Notes under the pieces: model-generated
Told to the model about the DNA's origin: nothing
Seen by the model: only the letters and a program-made list of their open reading frames with translations
Databases searched by the model: none
Position numbers and translations under genes: made by a program
Origin: Niveispirillum irakense DSM 11586
GTDB taxonomy: Bacteria > Pseudomonadota > Alphaproteobacteria > Azospirillales > Azospirillaceae
DNA: 64,000 nt
NCBI RefSeq assembly: GCF_000429645.1
Contig: NZ_AUCG01000020.1
Span: 124,001-188,000, forward strand
Reading direction: 5' to 3'
Shown here: positions 46,760 to 55,965 of the stretch, in pieces
How the letters are laid out: each line of letters begins with the position of its first letter
Position numbering within the stretch: the first letter of the stretch is position 1

Positions 46760-47200
46760 TCAGGCCGGCATCCCGTGCAGGATGGCTTCCAGTATTTCTT
46801 CCACCAGACGGGCACCAAACTCATCCACTGCCGCCTCAATCGGGGGTCGGTTGTCCAGTTCCGGATGCGGCGTCGTCAGCCAGATTTTGGCATCCTGCCT
46901 ATCCCGCCAAACATATTCCGCCTTCGTAATGATGTTGGCGAGGCGGGCTGTCCGCTCGCTTTCCACCGCCGTCAGCCGGCCATCGCGCAACCGGCGTTTC
47001 AAGGTGCCTTCCGGCACGACGCGCAGCATCAGGCCGCGCCGGGCGGTGGGGTCGGCATAGACATGGCTGGCCACATGGTCCAGAGCACTGACATTCACGC
47101 CTTCGCCCAGGCCACGCGAAAGGTCGAGCGCGGTTTTGACGGGACGGTCGAAAACCGTGCGGCCCCCCATCAGGTGAACAATATCCTGGACCTGCATCAT
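46760..47200 (-). CDS. Xre/MbcA/ParS-type antitoxin
   Basis: 146 residues. The N-terminal part (about 1-95) is the Xre-like DNA-binding region (TLKRRLRDGRLTAVESERTARLANII). The C-terminal DUF2384-type toxin-binding region is LTTPHPELDNRPPIEAAVDEF-GARLVEEILEAILHG. It neutralises the RES toxin and should autoregulate through the palindrome overlapping its leader. GGAGG stands 2-7 bp before the two adjacent ATGs (47200 and 47197); the second has better spacing. Confidence 0.92.
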   Translation of the reverse strand: MMQVQDIVHLMGGRTVFDRPVKTALDLSRGLGEGVNVSALDHVASHVYADPTARRGLMLRVVPEGTLKRRLRDGRLTAVESERTARLANIITKAEYVWRDRQDAKIWLTTPHPELDNRPPIEAAVDEFGARLVEEILEAILHGMPA

Positions 47201-47207
47201 TGCCTCC

Positions 47208-47244
47208 GGACCATATGATCCATTAAAATGGCATCACATGGTCC
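47208..47244 (-). promoter_or_regulatory. Palindromic operator of the RES/Xre operon
   Basis: GGACCATATGATCCATT (47208-47224) and AATGGCATCACATGGTCC (47227-47244) are complementary except for one mismatch and one extra base. The dyad begins 8 bp before the antitoxin ATG and abuts its SD, a normal place for autoregulation by the antitoxin or the toxin-antitoxin complex. Confidence 0.65.
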
Positions 47245-47261
47245 GGCATTCAAGGCCTGAG

Positions 47262-48389
47262 TCACAGGTTACGCGCGATCACCAGCCGCTGGATATCGCT
47301 GGTGCCTTCATAAATCTGGCAGACGCGGACATCGCGATAGATGCGCTCTACCGGGAAATCCTCGACATAGCCGTAGCCGCCAAAGGTCTGGATGGCATCG
47401 GAGCAGACGCGCTCGGCCATTTCAGAGGCGAACAGCTTGGCCATGGAGGCTTCCTTCAGGCAGGGCTGGCCGTCCTGCCGCAAGGCGGCGGCATGCAGCA
47501 CCAGTTGGCGGGCCGCCTCGACCCGGGTCGCCATGTCGGCCAGCCGGAAGGAGACGGCCTGATGCTGGATGATGGGAACGCCCATGCTGGTGCGCTCGCG
47601 CGCATAGTCCCGCGCCGCCTCGAACGCGGCCTGGGCCATGCCGACGCTTTGCGCGGCGATGCCGATGCGCCCGCCTTCCAGATTGGCCAGCGCGATGCGG
47701 TAGCCATCACCAGGGGCGCCCAGCATGTGGCTGGCCGGCACGCGCGCATCCTCCAGCAGGATGGCGGCGGTGTCGGAGCAGCGCTGCCCCAGCTTATGTT
47801 CCAGCCGCGCCACCTTGTAACCGGGATTGTCGGCAGGCACGAGGAAGGCGGAGATGCCCTTCTTGCCGGCTTCCGGATCGGTAACGGCGAAGACCAGCGC
47901 CACGCCGGCATTCTGCCCGTTGGTGATGAACTGCTTGGCACCGTTCAGCACATAATGGTCGCCATCGGCCACGGCGCGGGTTTTCAGGGCCGAGGCGTCG
48001 GAGCCTGCCTGCGGCTCCGTCAGGCAGAAGGCGCCCAGCATCTGGCCGGTGGCCATGGGGCGCAGGAAGCGTTCTTTCTGCTCTTCCGTGCCAAATTTCA
48101 GGATCGGCGCGCAGCCGACGGAATTATGCACACTCATGATGGTGGAGATGGCGCCGTCGCCGGCGGCGATCTCCTCAATCGCCAGGGCGTAGGAAATTGC
48201 GTCCGTGCCGGCGCCCCCCCATTCCTCCGGCACCACCATGCCCAGCAGGCCCAACTCCCCCATCTCCCGCAATTCATCGGCGGGGAAGGCGGATGTGCGG
48301 TCACGCTCGGCAGCGCCGGGGGCCAAGCGTTCGCGGGCGAACTGGCGCGCCATGTCGCGCACCATCGCCTGTTCTTCGGTGATCAGCAT
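47262..48389 (-). CDS. Acyl-CoA dehydrogenase (short-chain type)
   Basis: 375 residues, FAD flavoprotein. Signatures: [59 protein letters not shown], and catalytic Glu in [18 protein letters not shown] near the C terminus, the position used by short/medium-chain and butyryl-CoA dehydrogenases. It feeds electrons to ETF. 39 bp after the thiolase gene, so the two probably form a short-chain acyl-CoA beta-oxidation or branched-chain catabolism unit. Confidence 0.94.
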   Translation of the reverse strand: MLITEEQAMVRDMARQFARERLAPGAAERDRTSAFPADELREMGELGLLGMVVPEEWGGAGTDAISYALAIEEIAAGDGAISTIMSVHNSVGCAPILKFGTEEQKERFLRPMATGQMLGAFCLTEPQAGSDASALKTRAVADGDHYVLNGAKQFITNGQNAGVALVFAVTDPEAGKKGISAFLVPADNPGYKVARLEHKLGQRCSDTAAILLEDARVPASHMLGAPGDGYRIALANLEGGRIGIAAQSVGMAQAAFEAARDYARERTSMGVPIIQHQAVSFRLADMATRVEAARQLVLHAAALRQDGQPCLKEASMAKLFASEMAERVCSDAIQTFGGYGYVEDFPVERIYRDVRVCQIYEGTSDIQRLVIARNL

Positions 48390-48428
48390 GGATGCTCCTT
48401 CAGTTCGGCAGGCGGTGGGGTGATTGCG

Positions 48429-49613
48429 TCAGAACCGCTCCACCGCCATCGCCGTCGCTTCCCCGCCACCAATGCAGAGCGTCGCCACGCCGCGCTTTAG
48501 ATCATAACGCTGCAGCGCAGCCAGCAGCGTGACCAGGATGCGTGCGCCGGATGCGCCGATGGGATGGCCCAGCGCGCAGGCGCCGCCATGCACATTCACC
48601 TTGTCATGCGGCAGGTCCAGTTCCTTCATCGCGGCCATGGCGACAACGGCGAACGCCTCGTTGATCTCGAACAGGTCGACATCCTTGGCCTGCCAACCGG
48701 TCTTGGTGAACAGCTTCTGCATCGCGCCGATGGGGGCGGTGGTGAACCATGCCGGGGCGCGGGCATCACCGGCATGGCCGACAATGCGGGCCAGCGGGGA
48801 CAGGCCGCGCTTTTCCGCCTCCGACGCGCGCATCAGCACCAGGGCGGCTGCCCCGTCGGAGATGGACGCGCTGCTGGCCGCCGTCACCGTGCCATCCTTG
48901 GCGAAGGCTGGCTTCAGGGTGGGGATCTTGTCCGGGCGGCCCTTGCCGGGCTGTTCGTCACGTGCGATGACGGTTTCACCGCTGCGCGACGTGACAGTCA
49001 CGCCGGCGATCTCCCCATCGAACTTGCCGCTTTCCACCGCATCCTTGGCCCGGCGCAGGCTTTCCAGGGCGTATTCATCCTGGGCCTGGCGAGTGAACTG
49101 GTAATGGCGGGCGGTATCTTCGGCGAAGGTGCCCATGGCGCGGCCGCGCTCGTAAGCATCCTCCAGCCCGTCCAGCGCCATGTGGTCATACATCATGGCA
49201 TGGCCATAACGATAACCGCCGCGCGCCCGATCCAGCAGATAGGGCGCGTTCGACATGCTCTCCATGCCGGCCGCCACCACAATATCGGCGCTGCCGGCCA
49301 GGATGGCATCATGGCCCATCATCGCCGCCTTCATGCCGCTGCCGCACATCTTGTTGATGGTCGAACAGGTGACCGATTGCGGCAGCCCGGCGGCGAGTGC
49401 GGCCTGACGGCCCGGGGCCTGCCCCTGGCCGGCCTGCAGCACATTGCCCATGATCAGTTCGGCCACATCTTCTCCCGCGATGCCGGCACGGGTGACGGCT
49501 TCGCGCACCGCTGCCGCCCCCAATCGGGCGGCAGGCAGGCTGGACAGGTCGCCCATCATGCCGCCCATGGCAGTGCGGGCGGCAGAGACGATGACAATCG
49601 GATCACGGCTCAT
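48429..49613 (-). CDS. Acetyl-CoA acetyltransferase (thiolase II)
   Basis: 394 residues. Nucleophile Cys in INKMCGSGMKA, catalytic His in GGACALGHPIGASGAR, second Cys in ATLCIGGGEATAM. Claisen condensation or thiolysis of acetoacetyl-CoA; used in PHB synthesis or beta-oxidation. No phaB/phaC nearby, and the acyl-CoA dehydrogenase partner favours degradation. ATG at 49613 has AGGGGAA 5-11 bp before it; an ATG 21 bp upstream does not. Confidence 0.94.
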   Translation of the reverse strand: MSRDPIVIVSAARTAMGGMMGDLSSLPAARLGAAAVREAVTRAGIAGEDVAELIMGNVLQAGQGQAPGRQAALAAGLPQSVTCSTINKMCGSGMKAAMMGHDAILAGSADIVVAAGMESMSNAPYLLDRARGGYRYGHAMMYDHMALDGLEDAYERGRAMGTFAEDTARHYQFTRQAQDEYALESLRRAKDAVESGKFDGEIAGVTVTSRSGETVIARDEQPGKGRPDKIPTLKPAFAKDGTVTAASSASISDGAAALVLMRASEAEKRGLSPLARIVGHAGDARAPAWFTTAPIGAMQKLFTKTGWQAKDVDLFEINEAFAVVAMAAMKELDLPHDKVNVHGGACALGHPIGASGARILVTLLAALQRYDLKRGVATLCIGGGEATAMAVERF

Positions 49614-49691
49614 GGTGTTTCCCCTTAAATGCATTGGCGCTCGGGCCGCCTTTGCAGGGGAATGTAGTCAAGCCGGTCGTTTTGGGATAGG

Positions 49692-49717
49692 GGGAAACGG
49701 ACGATTGTCCGTTTCCC
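49692..49717 (-). terminator. Hairpin after the MFS gene
   Basis: GGGAAACGGAC (49692-49702) and GTCCGTTTCCC (49707-49717) form a perfect 11-bp stem with loop GATT, 7 bp past the MFS stop. No T tract follows, so it may act as a 3' stabiliser or a factor-assisted terminator. Confidence 0.5.
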
Positions 49718-49723
49718 AACACC

Positions 49724-51007
49724 TCATTCCTTGATAACGACCGGCGCCATCTTGGGCGACAGCAGGTGAACCACCAGCAAGGCCAACAGATAGACCGAGG
49801 CGGCAACGACGAAGATGGGTGTGTAGCTGCCGATCTTTTCCAGCACATAGCCGGCATATTGCGCCATGGCCATGCCCCCGAAAGCCCCGACCATGCCGCC
49901 GATCCCCACCACGGAGCCAACAGCCGCGCGCGGGAATACATCGGATGGAAGCGTATAGAGGTTGGCGGAAAAGCCCTGATGCGCGGCAGTAGCAAGGCCG
50001 ATAATGGCCACTGCGATCCATAATTGGTCGGCAAAGGCCGCAAAGCCTACCGGCAGGGCGCAGACCGCACAGATCAGCATCGCCAGCTTGCGCGACCGGT
50101 TGAGGCTGTAGCCGCGCTTCATCATGGTGGAGGAGAGCCAGCCACCGGTGACGCTGCCCACGTCGGACATAAGATAGATGATCACCAGCGGGATGCCGAA
50201 GCTTTTCAGGTCCAGCCCATGGCGCTTGCCCAGGAAATCCGGCAGCCAGAACAGGAACATCCACCAGATCGGATCGATCAGGAACTTGCCCAGCGCATAG
50301 GCCCAGGTTTCCTTCACGAAGAACAGACGGCCCCAGCCGATCTTCTCCGCGCTGTCCGGCGGATCGCTCTCGATATGGGCCAGTTCGGCAGGCTGGACCA
50401 TCTTATGGTCGCGCGGGCGGCGATAGAAGATCAGCCAGAGCGGCAGCCACACCAGGCTGGCGATACCGGTGACGATGAACGCCATCTGCCAGCCATAGGC
50501 CAGGGTGATGGCGGGCACCACCAGCGGGGTGACAATGGCGCCGATATTGGTGCCGGCATTGAAGACACCGGTGGCAAGGGCGCGTTCCTTCTTGGGGAAC
50601 CATTCCGCAACGGCCTTGATGCCGCCGGGAAAACCGCCGCCCTCACCGACGCCCAGCACCATGCGGGCGATGATGAAACCGCCCAGCGACTTGGCAGCGG
50701 CATGGCCGAAATGGCCGATCGTCCAGATCGTGAAGGCCAGCGCATAGCCCCAGCGTGCGCCGACCCTGTCGATGATACGGCCAAAGGCGACATAGGCCAG
50801 CGCGTATGTCGCCTGGAACCAGAAGATGATGTTGGCATAGTCGGTTTCCGACCAGCCGAATTCCGCCGACAAGGTCGGCTTCAAAACGCCGATCATCTGC
50901 CGGTCAACATAGTTGATCACCATGGCAGCGAACAGCAATGCCACGACGATCCAGCGCACATTGCCCGGTTTGGGCTCAGCGGTAACCCCGGCGCCTGTAT
51001 GCACCAT
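49724..51007 (-). CDS. MFS transporter of the hexuronate/anion-cation symporter family
   Basis: 427 residues with twelve helices. ACS-family marks: INYVDRQMIGVLKPTLSAEFGW in helix 1, FGRIIDRVGARWGYALAF between helices 2 and 3, LGVGEGGGFPGGIKAVAEWFP in helix 4, and FWLPDFLGKRHGLDL. ExuT/GudP-type proteins import hexuronates or aldarates with protons. A LacI-type operator stands 56 bp upstream, similar to that at the GH65 gene. ATG or GTG near 51007; the start is approximate by a few residues. Confidence 0.9.
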   Translation of the reverse strand: MVHTGAGVTAEPKPGNVRWIVVALLFAAMVINYVDRQMIGVLKPTLSAEFGWSETDYANIIFWFQATYALAYVAFGRIIDRVGARWGYALAFTIWTIGHFGHAAAKSLGGFIIARMVLGVGEGGGFPGGIKAVAEWFPKKERALATGVFNAGTNIGAIVTPLVVPAITLAYGWQMAFIVTGIASLVWLPLWLIFYRRPRDHKMVQPAELAHIESDPPDSAEKIGWGRLFFVKETWAYALGKFLIDPIWWMFLFWLPDFLGKRHGLDLKSFGIPLVIIYLMSDVGSVTGGWLSSTMMKRGYSLNRSRKLAMLICAVCALPVGFAAFADQLWIAVAIIGLATAAHQGFSANLYTLPSDVFPRAAVGSVVGIGGMVGAFGGMAMAQYAGYVLEKIGSYTPIFVVAASVYLLALLVVHLLSPKMAPVVIKE

Positions 51008-51062
51008 TTCCTCCCATACCCCACATGCTGAGAAACAGCTTATTGTTGGATCAAGGAGTAAT

Positions 51063-51076
51063 GGAAACCGGTGTCA
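51063..51076 (-). promoter_or_regulatory. LacI-family operator candidate ahead of the MFS gene
   Basis: On the minus strand TGACACCGGTTTCC shares TGACACCGGT with the site at 25143-25156. The right half is less conserved. It sits 56 bp before the MFS start, a normal operator position. Confidence 0.45.
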
Positions 51077-51112
51077 TTGGCAAGATGGAGACATTTTCGA
51101 ACGCATTTTTTG

Positions 51113-51154
51113 CCCCAATCACACCGGCCTGCCAGACATTGGGGCCGGTGTGAT
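51113..51154. repeat. Two interleaved inverted repeats downstream of the small membrane protein gene
   Basis: Repeat one: CCCCAAT (51113-51119) with ATTGGGG (51138-51144). Repeat two: ATCACACCGGCC (51118-51129) with GGCCGGTGTGAT (51143-51154). The arms alternate and share bases, so the two stems exclude each other. No T tract in either direction. Could be a terminator with alternative folds. Confidence 0.5.
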
Positions 51155-51164
51155 CAGAGCAGGG

Positions 51165-51530
51165 TCAGCCTTGAAGGTCGGCTTCGGCCCGGCAGGCTTC
51201 CAGAATCGGCATGGAGCGGGCGACCATCTGGTTGGCCAGTTCGGTGTTTCCCGTCCGCTCGGCTTCTGCCAGTTGCAGGATCTCTTCATCGGTTAACGAG
51301 GCAAAGAGCCGGTCGGAAGAGCAGGTGCAGTATTTCTCGATCCGGGCATCGGGCACGGATTGGGGAATGGCGGCACGGGTGGAACGGTTGCATTCCGCCG
51401 TGGAGCTTTTGATCATGTTGCTGCGAATGGTGGCGACATCATTACCGCCCCCTTTGGTCATGCCATAGACCAAGCCGATGATGACAGCGCCGACAATGAC
51501 GGCGATAGCAACCATAATGCCTTTATTCAT
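51165..51530 (-). CDS. Small single-span membrane protein with conserved-looking cysteines, unknown function
   Basis: 121 residues. One helix near the N terminus (IMVAIAVIVGAVIIGLVYGM), then a soluble part probably in the periplasm. Cysteines occur in STAECNRS, IEKYCTCSSDRLF and ILEACRAEA; the YCTC pair followed by LTDEEI is a pattern seen in other uncharacterised proteobacterial proteins. ATG at 51530 is chosen since the helix starts 4 residues later. Monocistronic. No function is proposed. Confidence 0.78.
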   Translation of the reverse strand: MNKGIMVAIAVIVGAVIIGLVYGMTKGGGNDVATIRSNMIKSSTAECNRSTRAAIPQSVPDARIEKYCTCSSDRLFASLTDEEILQLAEAERTGNTELANQMVARSMPILEACRAEADLQG

Positions 51531-51620
51531 GGCTCCGATTCCCCTGTGCAGATTCCGTTCTTTTCGAACTAACATCTTAACCAGGGGTTCAGTTCACTTT
51601 GAAGGCACGCTTATTGATAA

Positions 51621-51675
51621 GGAAAAGGGGTAGCGAACGCCTTTGGGATTAATCCCTTCTGTGCCGCTACCCCTT
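51621..51675 (-). terminator. Terminator of the RND efflux operon
   Basis: AAGGGGTAGCG (51625-51635) and CGCTACCCCTT (51665-51675) are exact complements, with an inner dyad GGGATTAATCCC in the loop. On the minus strand the stem runs into TTTTCC. It is 20 bp past the permease stop. Confidence 0.75.
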
Positions 51676-51694
51676 GATTTGATGTCTCGCCGTA

Positions 51695-54600
51695 TCAGGG
51701 TTGATTGAAGATACCGCCGGGCGCGGTGTGGCCTGACTCTTCCCGCCGGACCTTGAACCAGGCGGCATACATGGCGGGAAGGCTGTAGATGGTCAAAGCG
51801 GTTGCCACGATCAGCCCACCCATGATGGAGAGTGCCATCGGCCCCCAGAAGGTGGAACGGGAGAGCGGGATCATGGCCAGGACGGCGGCTGCCGCCGTCA
51901 GCATGATCGGTCGGGCCCGGCGGACCGTGGCATCAACCACGGCGTCGAACCGACCATGGCCGGCAGCGATATCCTGTTCGATCTGATCGACCAGAATGAC
52001 CGAGTTGCGCATGATCATGCCGGCCAGGGCAATCACCCCCAATTGTGCAACGAAGCCAAAGGGCTGGTTGAAGATCAGCAGCGCCAGCGTCACCCCGATC
52101 AGGCCCAGCGGGGCGGTCAGGAAGACCAGAATCACCCGCTGAAAGCTCTGGAGTTGCACCATCAGGACGACCAGCATGATCAGAATCATCGCCGGCACGA
52201 CCGCCATGATGGAATTCTGACCCTTGGCGCTTTCCTCCACAGCGCCCCCCAGATCAATCCGGTAACCGGTAGGCAGCTTGGCGACCAGCGGCCCCATCGC
52301 GGCCTGGATCTGGGCGGCGACGGTGGGGGCCTGGATGTCCCCGATCAGATCGGCGCGCACGGTCATGGTCAGGTCACGCGACCGGGTCCAGAGAATACCT
52401 TCTTCCAGCCCATATTCGATCCGGGCGATCTGGCTCAGTGCCAGCGCTGTGCCATTGGCGCCCCGCAGGCGGATATCGCCCAGCCGATCCACGGCCTGGC
52501 GTTCATTCTCGCCGGCACGCAGCACGACATCGATCAGTTCGATCCCTTCGCGATACTGGGTAGCGGTATAGCCGGTCAGGACCGTCTGCATCGCCATGGC
52601 CAGATCCTGGCTGCTGATGCCCAGGGCGCGGGCACGATCCTGGTCCACCACCAGCCGGACCGATTTGATCTTCTCGTTCCAGTCGAAATTTACGTCGATC
52701 GTGTGCGGATTGGTCCGGATCAGGTCGCGCAGATCGCCGGCAATCTGGCGTATCACCTCAGGGTCGCGACCCAGAACACGGAACTGGATCGGATAGCCGA
52801 CGGGCGGTCCATTCTCCAGCCGGGCCACCCGGGTCCGGAATTCGGGAAACAGGCTTTCCAACTGGGGTGGCAGGGACTTGGCCAGCCTTTTGGTGTCGTC
52901 CAGCGACCCGGTCATCAAGATGAACTGGGCGAAGTTCGGGCGGTTCAGTTCCTGATTCAGCGGCATGTAGAAGCGCGGCGCCCCGCCGCCGACAAAGGCG
53001 GTCTGGCTGATGATCGCCGGCTCCTTGGCGAACAGGGCCTCCATCTCCTTCACCCGCGCCTGGGTGGCGCCGATGGCTGTCCCCTCCGGCAGCTCAATAT
53101 CCACCACCAGTTCCAGACGGGCGGAATTGGGGAAGAATTGCTGCTGGACAAAGCCGAACCCGAAGACGGAGGCGCCAAAGGCGGCAATGGTCAGCGCGAT
53201 CACGATCCAGCGATGATTGACCGTCCAGATCAGGCTGGCGCGCAGCCGGCGATAGATCGGCTTGTCATAGGCAGCGGCCTGGGCTTCCGCCGGGTCGTGG
53301 CTGGCGGCCCCCTCATGCGGGGTGGGCAGCAGCTTGAAGCCGACATAGGGCGTGAAGATCACGGCCACAAACCAGGAAACCAGCAAGGCGGTGGCGACCA
53401 CCCAGAAGATGGCACCGGTATATTCACCGGCCGCCGAATGGGCAAAGCCCACCGGCACGAAGCCCGCCGCCGTGACCAGCGTGCCGGTCAGCATGGGAAA
53501 GGCGGTGGAGGTCCAGGCAAAGGCGGCGGCGCGGGCGCGGTCCCAGCCCTGTTCCAGCTTCACCATCATCATTTCCACCGCGATGATGGCATCATCCACC
53601 AGCAGGCCCAAGGCAATGACCAGGGCACCGATGGAAATCTTGTGCAGGTCGATGCCGGCGGCCAGCATCACGGCAAAGGTAATGGCCAGCACCAAGGGCA
53701 CGGACAGGGCCACCACGATACCGGTGCGCATGCCCAGGCTGATAAAGGTGACCACCAGCACGATGGCCAGCGCTTCCGCCAACGCCTTGATGAATTCGTC
53801 GATACTGTCCTTCACCACCGTCGGCTGATCGGCGATCTTCTCAATCTCGATCCCCACGGGCAGGGTCGACTGGATGGTGGCGATTTCCGCTTCAAGCGCT
53901 TCGCCCAGTTTCAGGATATCGCCGCCGGCGGCCATGGAAATGGCAAGGCCGGTGACACGTTCCCCATTATGGCGCATCAGCGTGCTGGGCGGGTCTTCCA
54001 CCCCCCGGCGCACAGCTGCAATATCGCCCAGCCGCAACAGCCGGCCATTGGCCTGGATGGGGACCGTTCGCACCTGCTCTTCCGTGGACAGCGCGCCGGT
54101 GACGCGCACGCGGATACGCTCAGCCCCGGTGTCTACAAGCCCGGTTGGGCTTACGGCATTCTGCGCGGCCAGGGCGTTGGCGACCTGCTGTATGGTGACG
54201 CCAAATTCCGCCAGCCGGCCCGTGTCGAACTCGACATAGATGCGTTCATCCAGCAGGCCCAGCAGATCAACCTTGCCGACGGCCGGCAGGCGCAGCAGAC
54301 GCTGACGGGCGGCCAGCAACACCTGATGCATCTCGACATCGCTGAACCCGTCGCCGCTGAAGGCGTAGATATTGCCGTAAGTGTCGCCGAACTCATCGTT
54401 GAATTGCGGACCGATCACGCCTTGCGGCAGGGTATTGGCGATATCGCCGACCTTTTTGCGGACCTGATACCAGAGGTCCGGCACCACGGATGAACGGGTA
54501 TAATCCTGCAGATTGACGAAGATTACCGTTTCGCCGGGCCGGGCATAGGTGCGGGTATGGTAGAAATTGGGAACCTGCTGCAGCGCCTGTTCGATCCGGT

Positions 54601-54802
54601 CTGTAACCTGGGCCTGCATCTCCTTCGCGGTGGCGCCCGGCCATTGCGCCGTGACCACCATGGTGCGGATGGTGAATTGCGGGTCCTCTGCCCGGCCCAG
54701 CCGCATATAGGCATAGGCACCGACGGCGACCGACGCGATGATCATGAACAGGACCAGCGCCTGATGGCGGATGGCCCAGGCGGAAAGATTGAAGCTGCTC
54801 AC
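51695..54802 (-). CDS. RND efflux permease (HAE1 family)
   Basis: 1035 residues, AcrB-type trimer. TM1 LVLFMIIASVAVGAYAYMRL. Large periplasmic loops after TM1 and TM7. Proton-relay Asp-Asp in TM4 (ALVIALGLLVDDAIIAVEMMM). The conserved ITFAVMLAAGIDLHKISIGAL before it. C-terminal FNQPFGFVAQLGVIALAGMIMRNSVILVDQIE. It exports drugs or other amphiphiles with a periplasmic adaptor and an outer-membrane channel that is not encoded here. The gene overlaps the adaptor by 4 bp. Confidence 0.95.
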   Translation of the reverse strand: MSSFNLSAWAIRHQALVLFMIIASVAVGAYAYMRLGRAEDPQFTIRTMVVTAQWPGATAKEMQAQVTDRIEQALQQVPNFYHTRTYARPGETVIFVNLQDYTRSSVVPDLWYQVRKKVGDIANTLPQGVIGPQFNDEFGDTYGNIYAFSGDGFSDVEMHQVLLAARQRLLRLPAVGKVDLLGLLDERIYVEFDTGRLAEFGVTIQQVANALAAQNAVSPTGLVDTGAERIRVRVTGALSTEEQVRTVPIQANGRLLRLGDIAAVRRGVEDPPSTLMRHNGERVTGLAISMAAGGDILKLGEALEAEIATIQSTLPVGIEIEKIADQPTVVKDSIDEFIKALAEALAIVLVVTFISLGMRTGIVVALSVPLVLAITFAVMLAAGIDLHKISIGALVIALGLLVDDAIIAVEMMMVKLEQGWDRARAAAFAWTSTAFPMLTGTLVTAAGFVPVGFAHSAAGEYTGAIFWVVATALLVSWFVAVIFTPYVGFKLLPTPHEGAASHDPAEAQAAAYDKPIYRRLRASLIWTVNHRWIVIALTIAAFGASVFGFGFVQQQFFPNSARLELVVDIELPEGTAIGATQARVKEMEALFAKEPAIISQTAFVGGGAPRFYMPLNQELNRPNFAQFILMTGSLDDTKRLAKSLPPQLESLFPEFRTRVARLENGPPVGYPIQFRVLGRDPEVIRQIAGDLRDLIRTNPHTIDVNFDWNEKIKSVRLVVDQDRARALGISSQDLAMAMQTVLTGYTATQYREGIELIDVVLRAGENERQAVDRLGDIRLRGANGTALALSQIARIEYGLEEGILWTRSRDLTMTVRADLIGDIQAPTVAAQIQAAMGPLVAKLPTGYRIDLGGAVEESAKGQNSIMAVVPAMILIMLVVLMVQLQSFQRVILVFLTAPLGLIGVTLALLIFNQPFGFVAQLGVIALAGMIMRNSVILVDQIEQDIAAGHGRFDAVVDATVRRARPIMLTAAAAVLAMIPLSRSTFWGPMALSIMGGLIVATALTIYSLPAMYAAWFKVRREESGHTAPGGIFNQP

Positions 54803-55893
54803 GGCAGACCCCCATCCCAGACGCGAACGGGCAGGTTGGCATCCAGCCGGTGGACACCGGCGGTCACCACCAGTTCACCCGGCTTCAATCCGTTCTGGAT
54901 CACCACCGCGTCTGCCCGGTAGGCTGCGACAGTCACGGGCCGCAATTCTACCCGGTCGCGTTTCTGGCTCAGTACCCAGACGGCTGGCTTGTCCCCGTCC
55001 TGGAACAGGGCGGACGGCGGAAGGACCATTCCGTCCGGTGCCGTGGCGTCGAAGCGGACAGTCGCGGTCATGCCCAGCAGAAGCGGGGCTGCCTGATCAT
55101 CCGGCAGTGCGACACGCAGACGGAAGGTGCGGGTGGCGGCATCCGCCGCTGGCGTGATTTCACGGACCTTGCCGGTCAAATTCACTTCCCTGTCAGCCCA
55201 GACGCTGACGGTCGCGCTGTCGCCCACATTCAGCCGGGTCACCTGGCTTTCCGGCACATCAATCACCACTTCCCGGCCCAGGTCCGTCGCGACGCGCAGG
55301 ACGGCCTGACCGGCTGCAACAACCTGACCGGCATCGGCCACAAGCTCGGTGACCGTCCCGGCCTGGGTCAGCGTCAGATCGGCATAGGAAAGATCATTGC
55401 GGGCGCGGGCAAGTCCGGAGCGCGCTTCGTTCAATTGCCCGTTCGCTGCATCAGCGGTGGCCTTCACCCGGTCAAACTGGGCCTGAGATACCGTGCCAGA
55501 GGCCAGCAACGGCGTGTAGCGGCGCAGATCGGCATTGGCCTGCTGGGCCTGGGCCTCGGCCTGGGCCAACTGTGCTTCCGCCGCCCGCAGCGCCAGGGTG
55601 AGATCAGCGGGATCCAGTTTTGCCAGCACCTGGCCGGCCTTGATCTGCTCCCCCACTTCCACCAGTCGGGCGGCGATCCGCCCCCCGGTGCGAAACGCCG
55701 CCTGTACTTCCGTCCGCGCGACAATGGTGCCGGTATAGTGGCTCTGCTGGTTCAGCGCGGAGAGTGCCACCTCCGTCACCCGTACAGGCCGGGCGGGCTT
55801 CTCCTCCACCTTTTTGTCACCGCAGCCGGCAAGTGCCAGCATAAGCGGCAGCACAATAACCGACCGGCTGAGCACAGGGCGGGGCCAGGACAT
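54799..55893 (-). CDS. RND periplasmic adaptor lipoprotein
   Basis: 364 residues. Lipobox LALAGC with Cys24. Then VRVTEVALSALNQQSHYTGTIVARTEVQAAFRTGG, lipoyl halves, an alpha-helical hairpin (LALRAAEAQLAQAEAQAQQAN) and the beta-barrel and membrane-proximal domains (VSVWADREVNLTGKVREITPAAD). It bridges pump and outer-membrane factor. ATG at 55893 has AAGGAT about 9 bp before it. Driven by the promoter at 55966-55994. Confidence 0.94.
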   Translation of the reverse strand: MSWPRPVLSRSVIVLPLMLALAGCGDKKVEEKPARPVRVTEVALSALNQQSHYTGTIVARTEVQAAFRTGGRIAARLVEVGEQIKAGQVLAKLDPADLTLALRAAEAQLAQAEAQAQQANADLRRYTPLLASGTVSQAQFDRVKATADAANGQLNEARSGLARARNDLSYADLTLTQAGTVTELVADAGQVVAAGQAVLRVATDLGREVVIDVPESQVTRLNVGDSATVSVWADREVNLTGKVREITPAADAATRTFRLRVALPDDQAAPLLLGMTATVRFDATAPDGMVLPPSALFQDGDKPAVWVLSQKRDRVELRPVTVAAYRADAVVIQNGLKPGELVVTAGVHRLDANLPVRVWDGGLP

Positions 55894-55965
55894 GGCATAA
55901 TCCTTCAGGAAGGTGGGCAGAAGTGGATTAGACATAAAGACAGGGCCGGAGGTCGGCTTGCGGTG

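Noticed and set aside
47238-48500. 420-codon plus-strand open frame across the acyl-CoA dehydrogenase
   Set aside because: Antisense to a conserved enzyme and spans two genes; no domain.
48429-49613. Thiolase as part of a PHB synthesis operon
   Set aside because: No phaB or phaC nearby; the close partner is an acyl-CoA dehydrogenase.
51956-54493. 845-codon open frame on the plus strand inside the RND permease gene
   Set aside because: It is antisense to a fully conserved permease. Its product is rich in His, Gln, Gly and Asp, as expected for a reverse reading of GC-rich codons, and has no recognisable domain.
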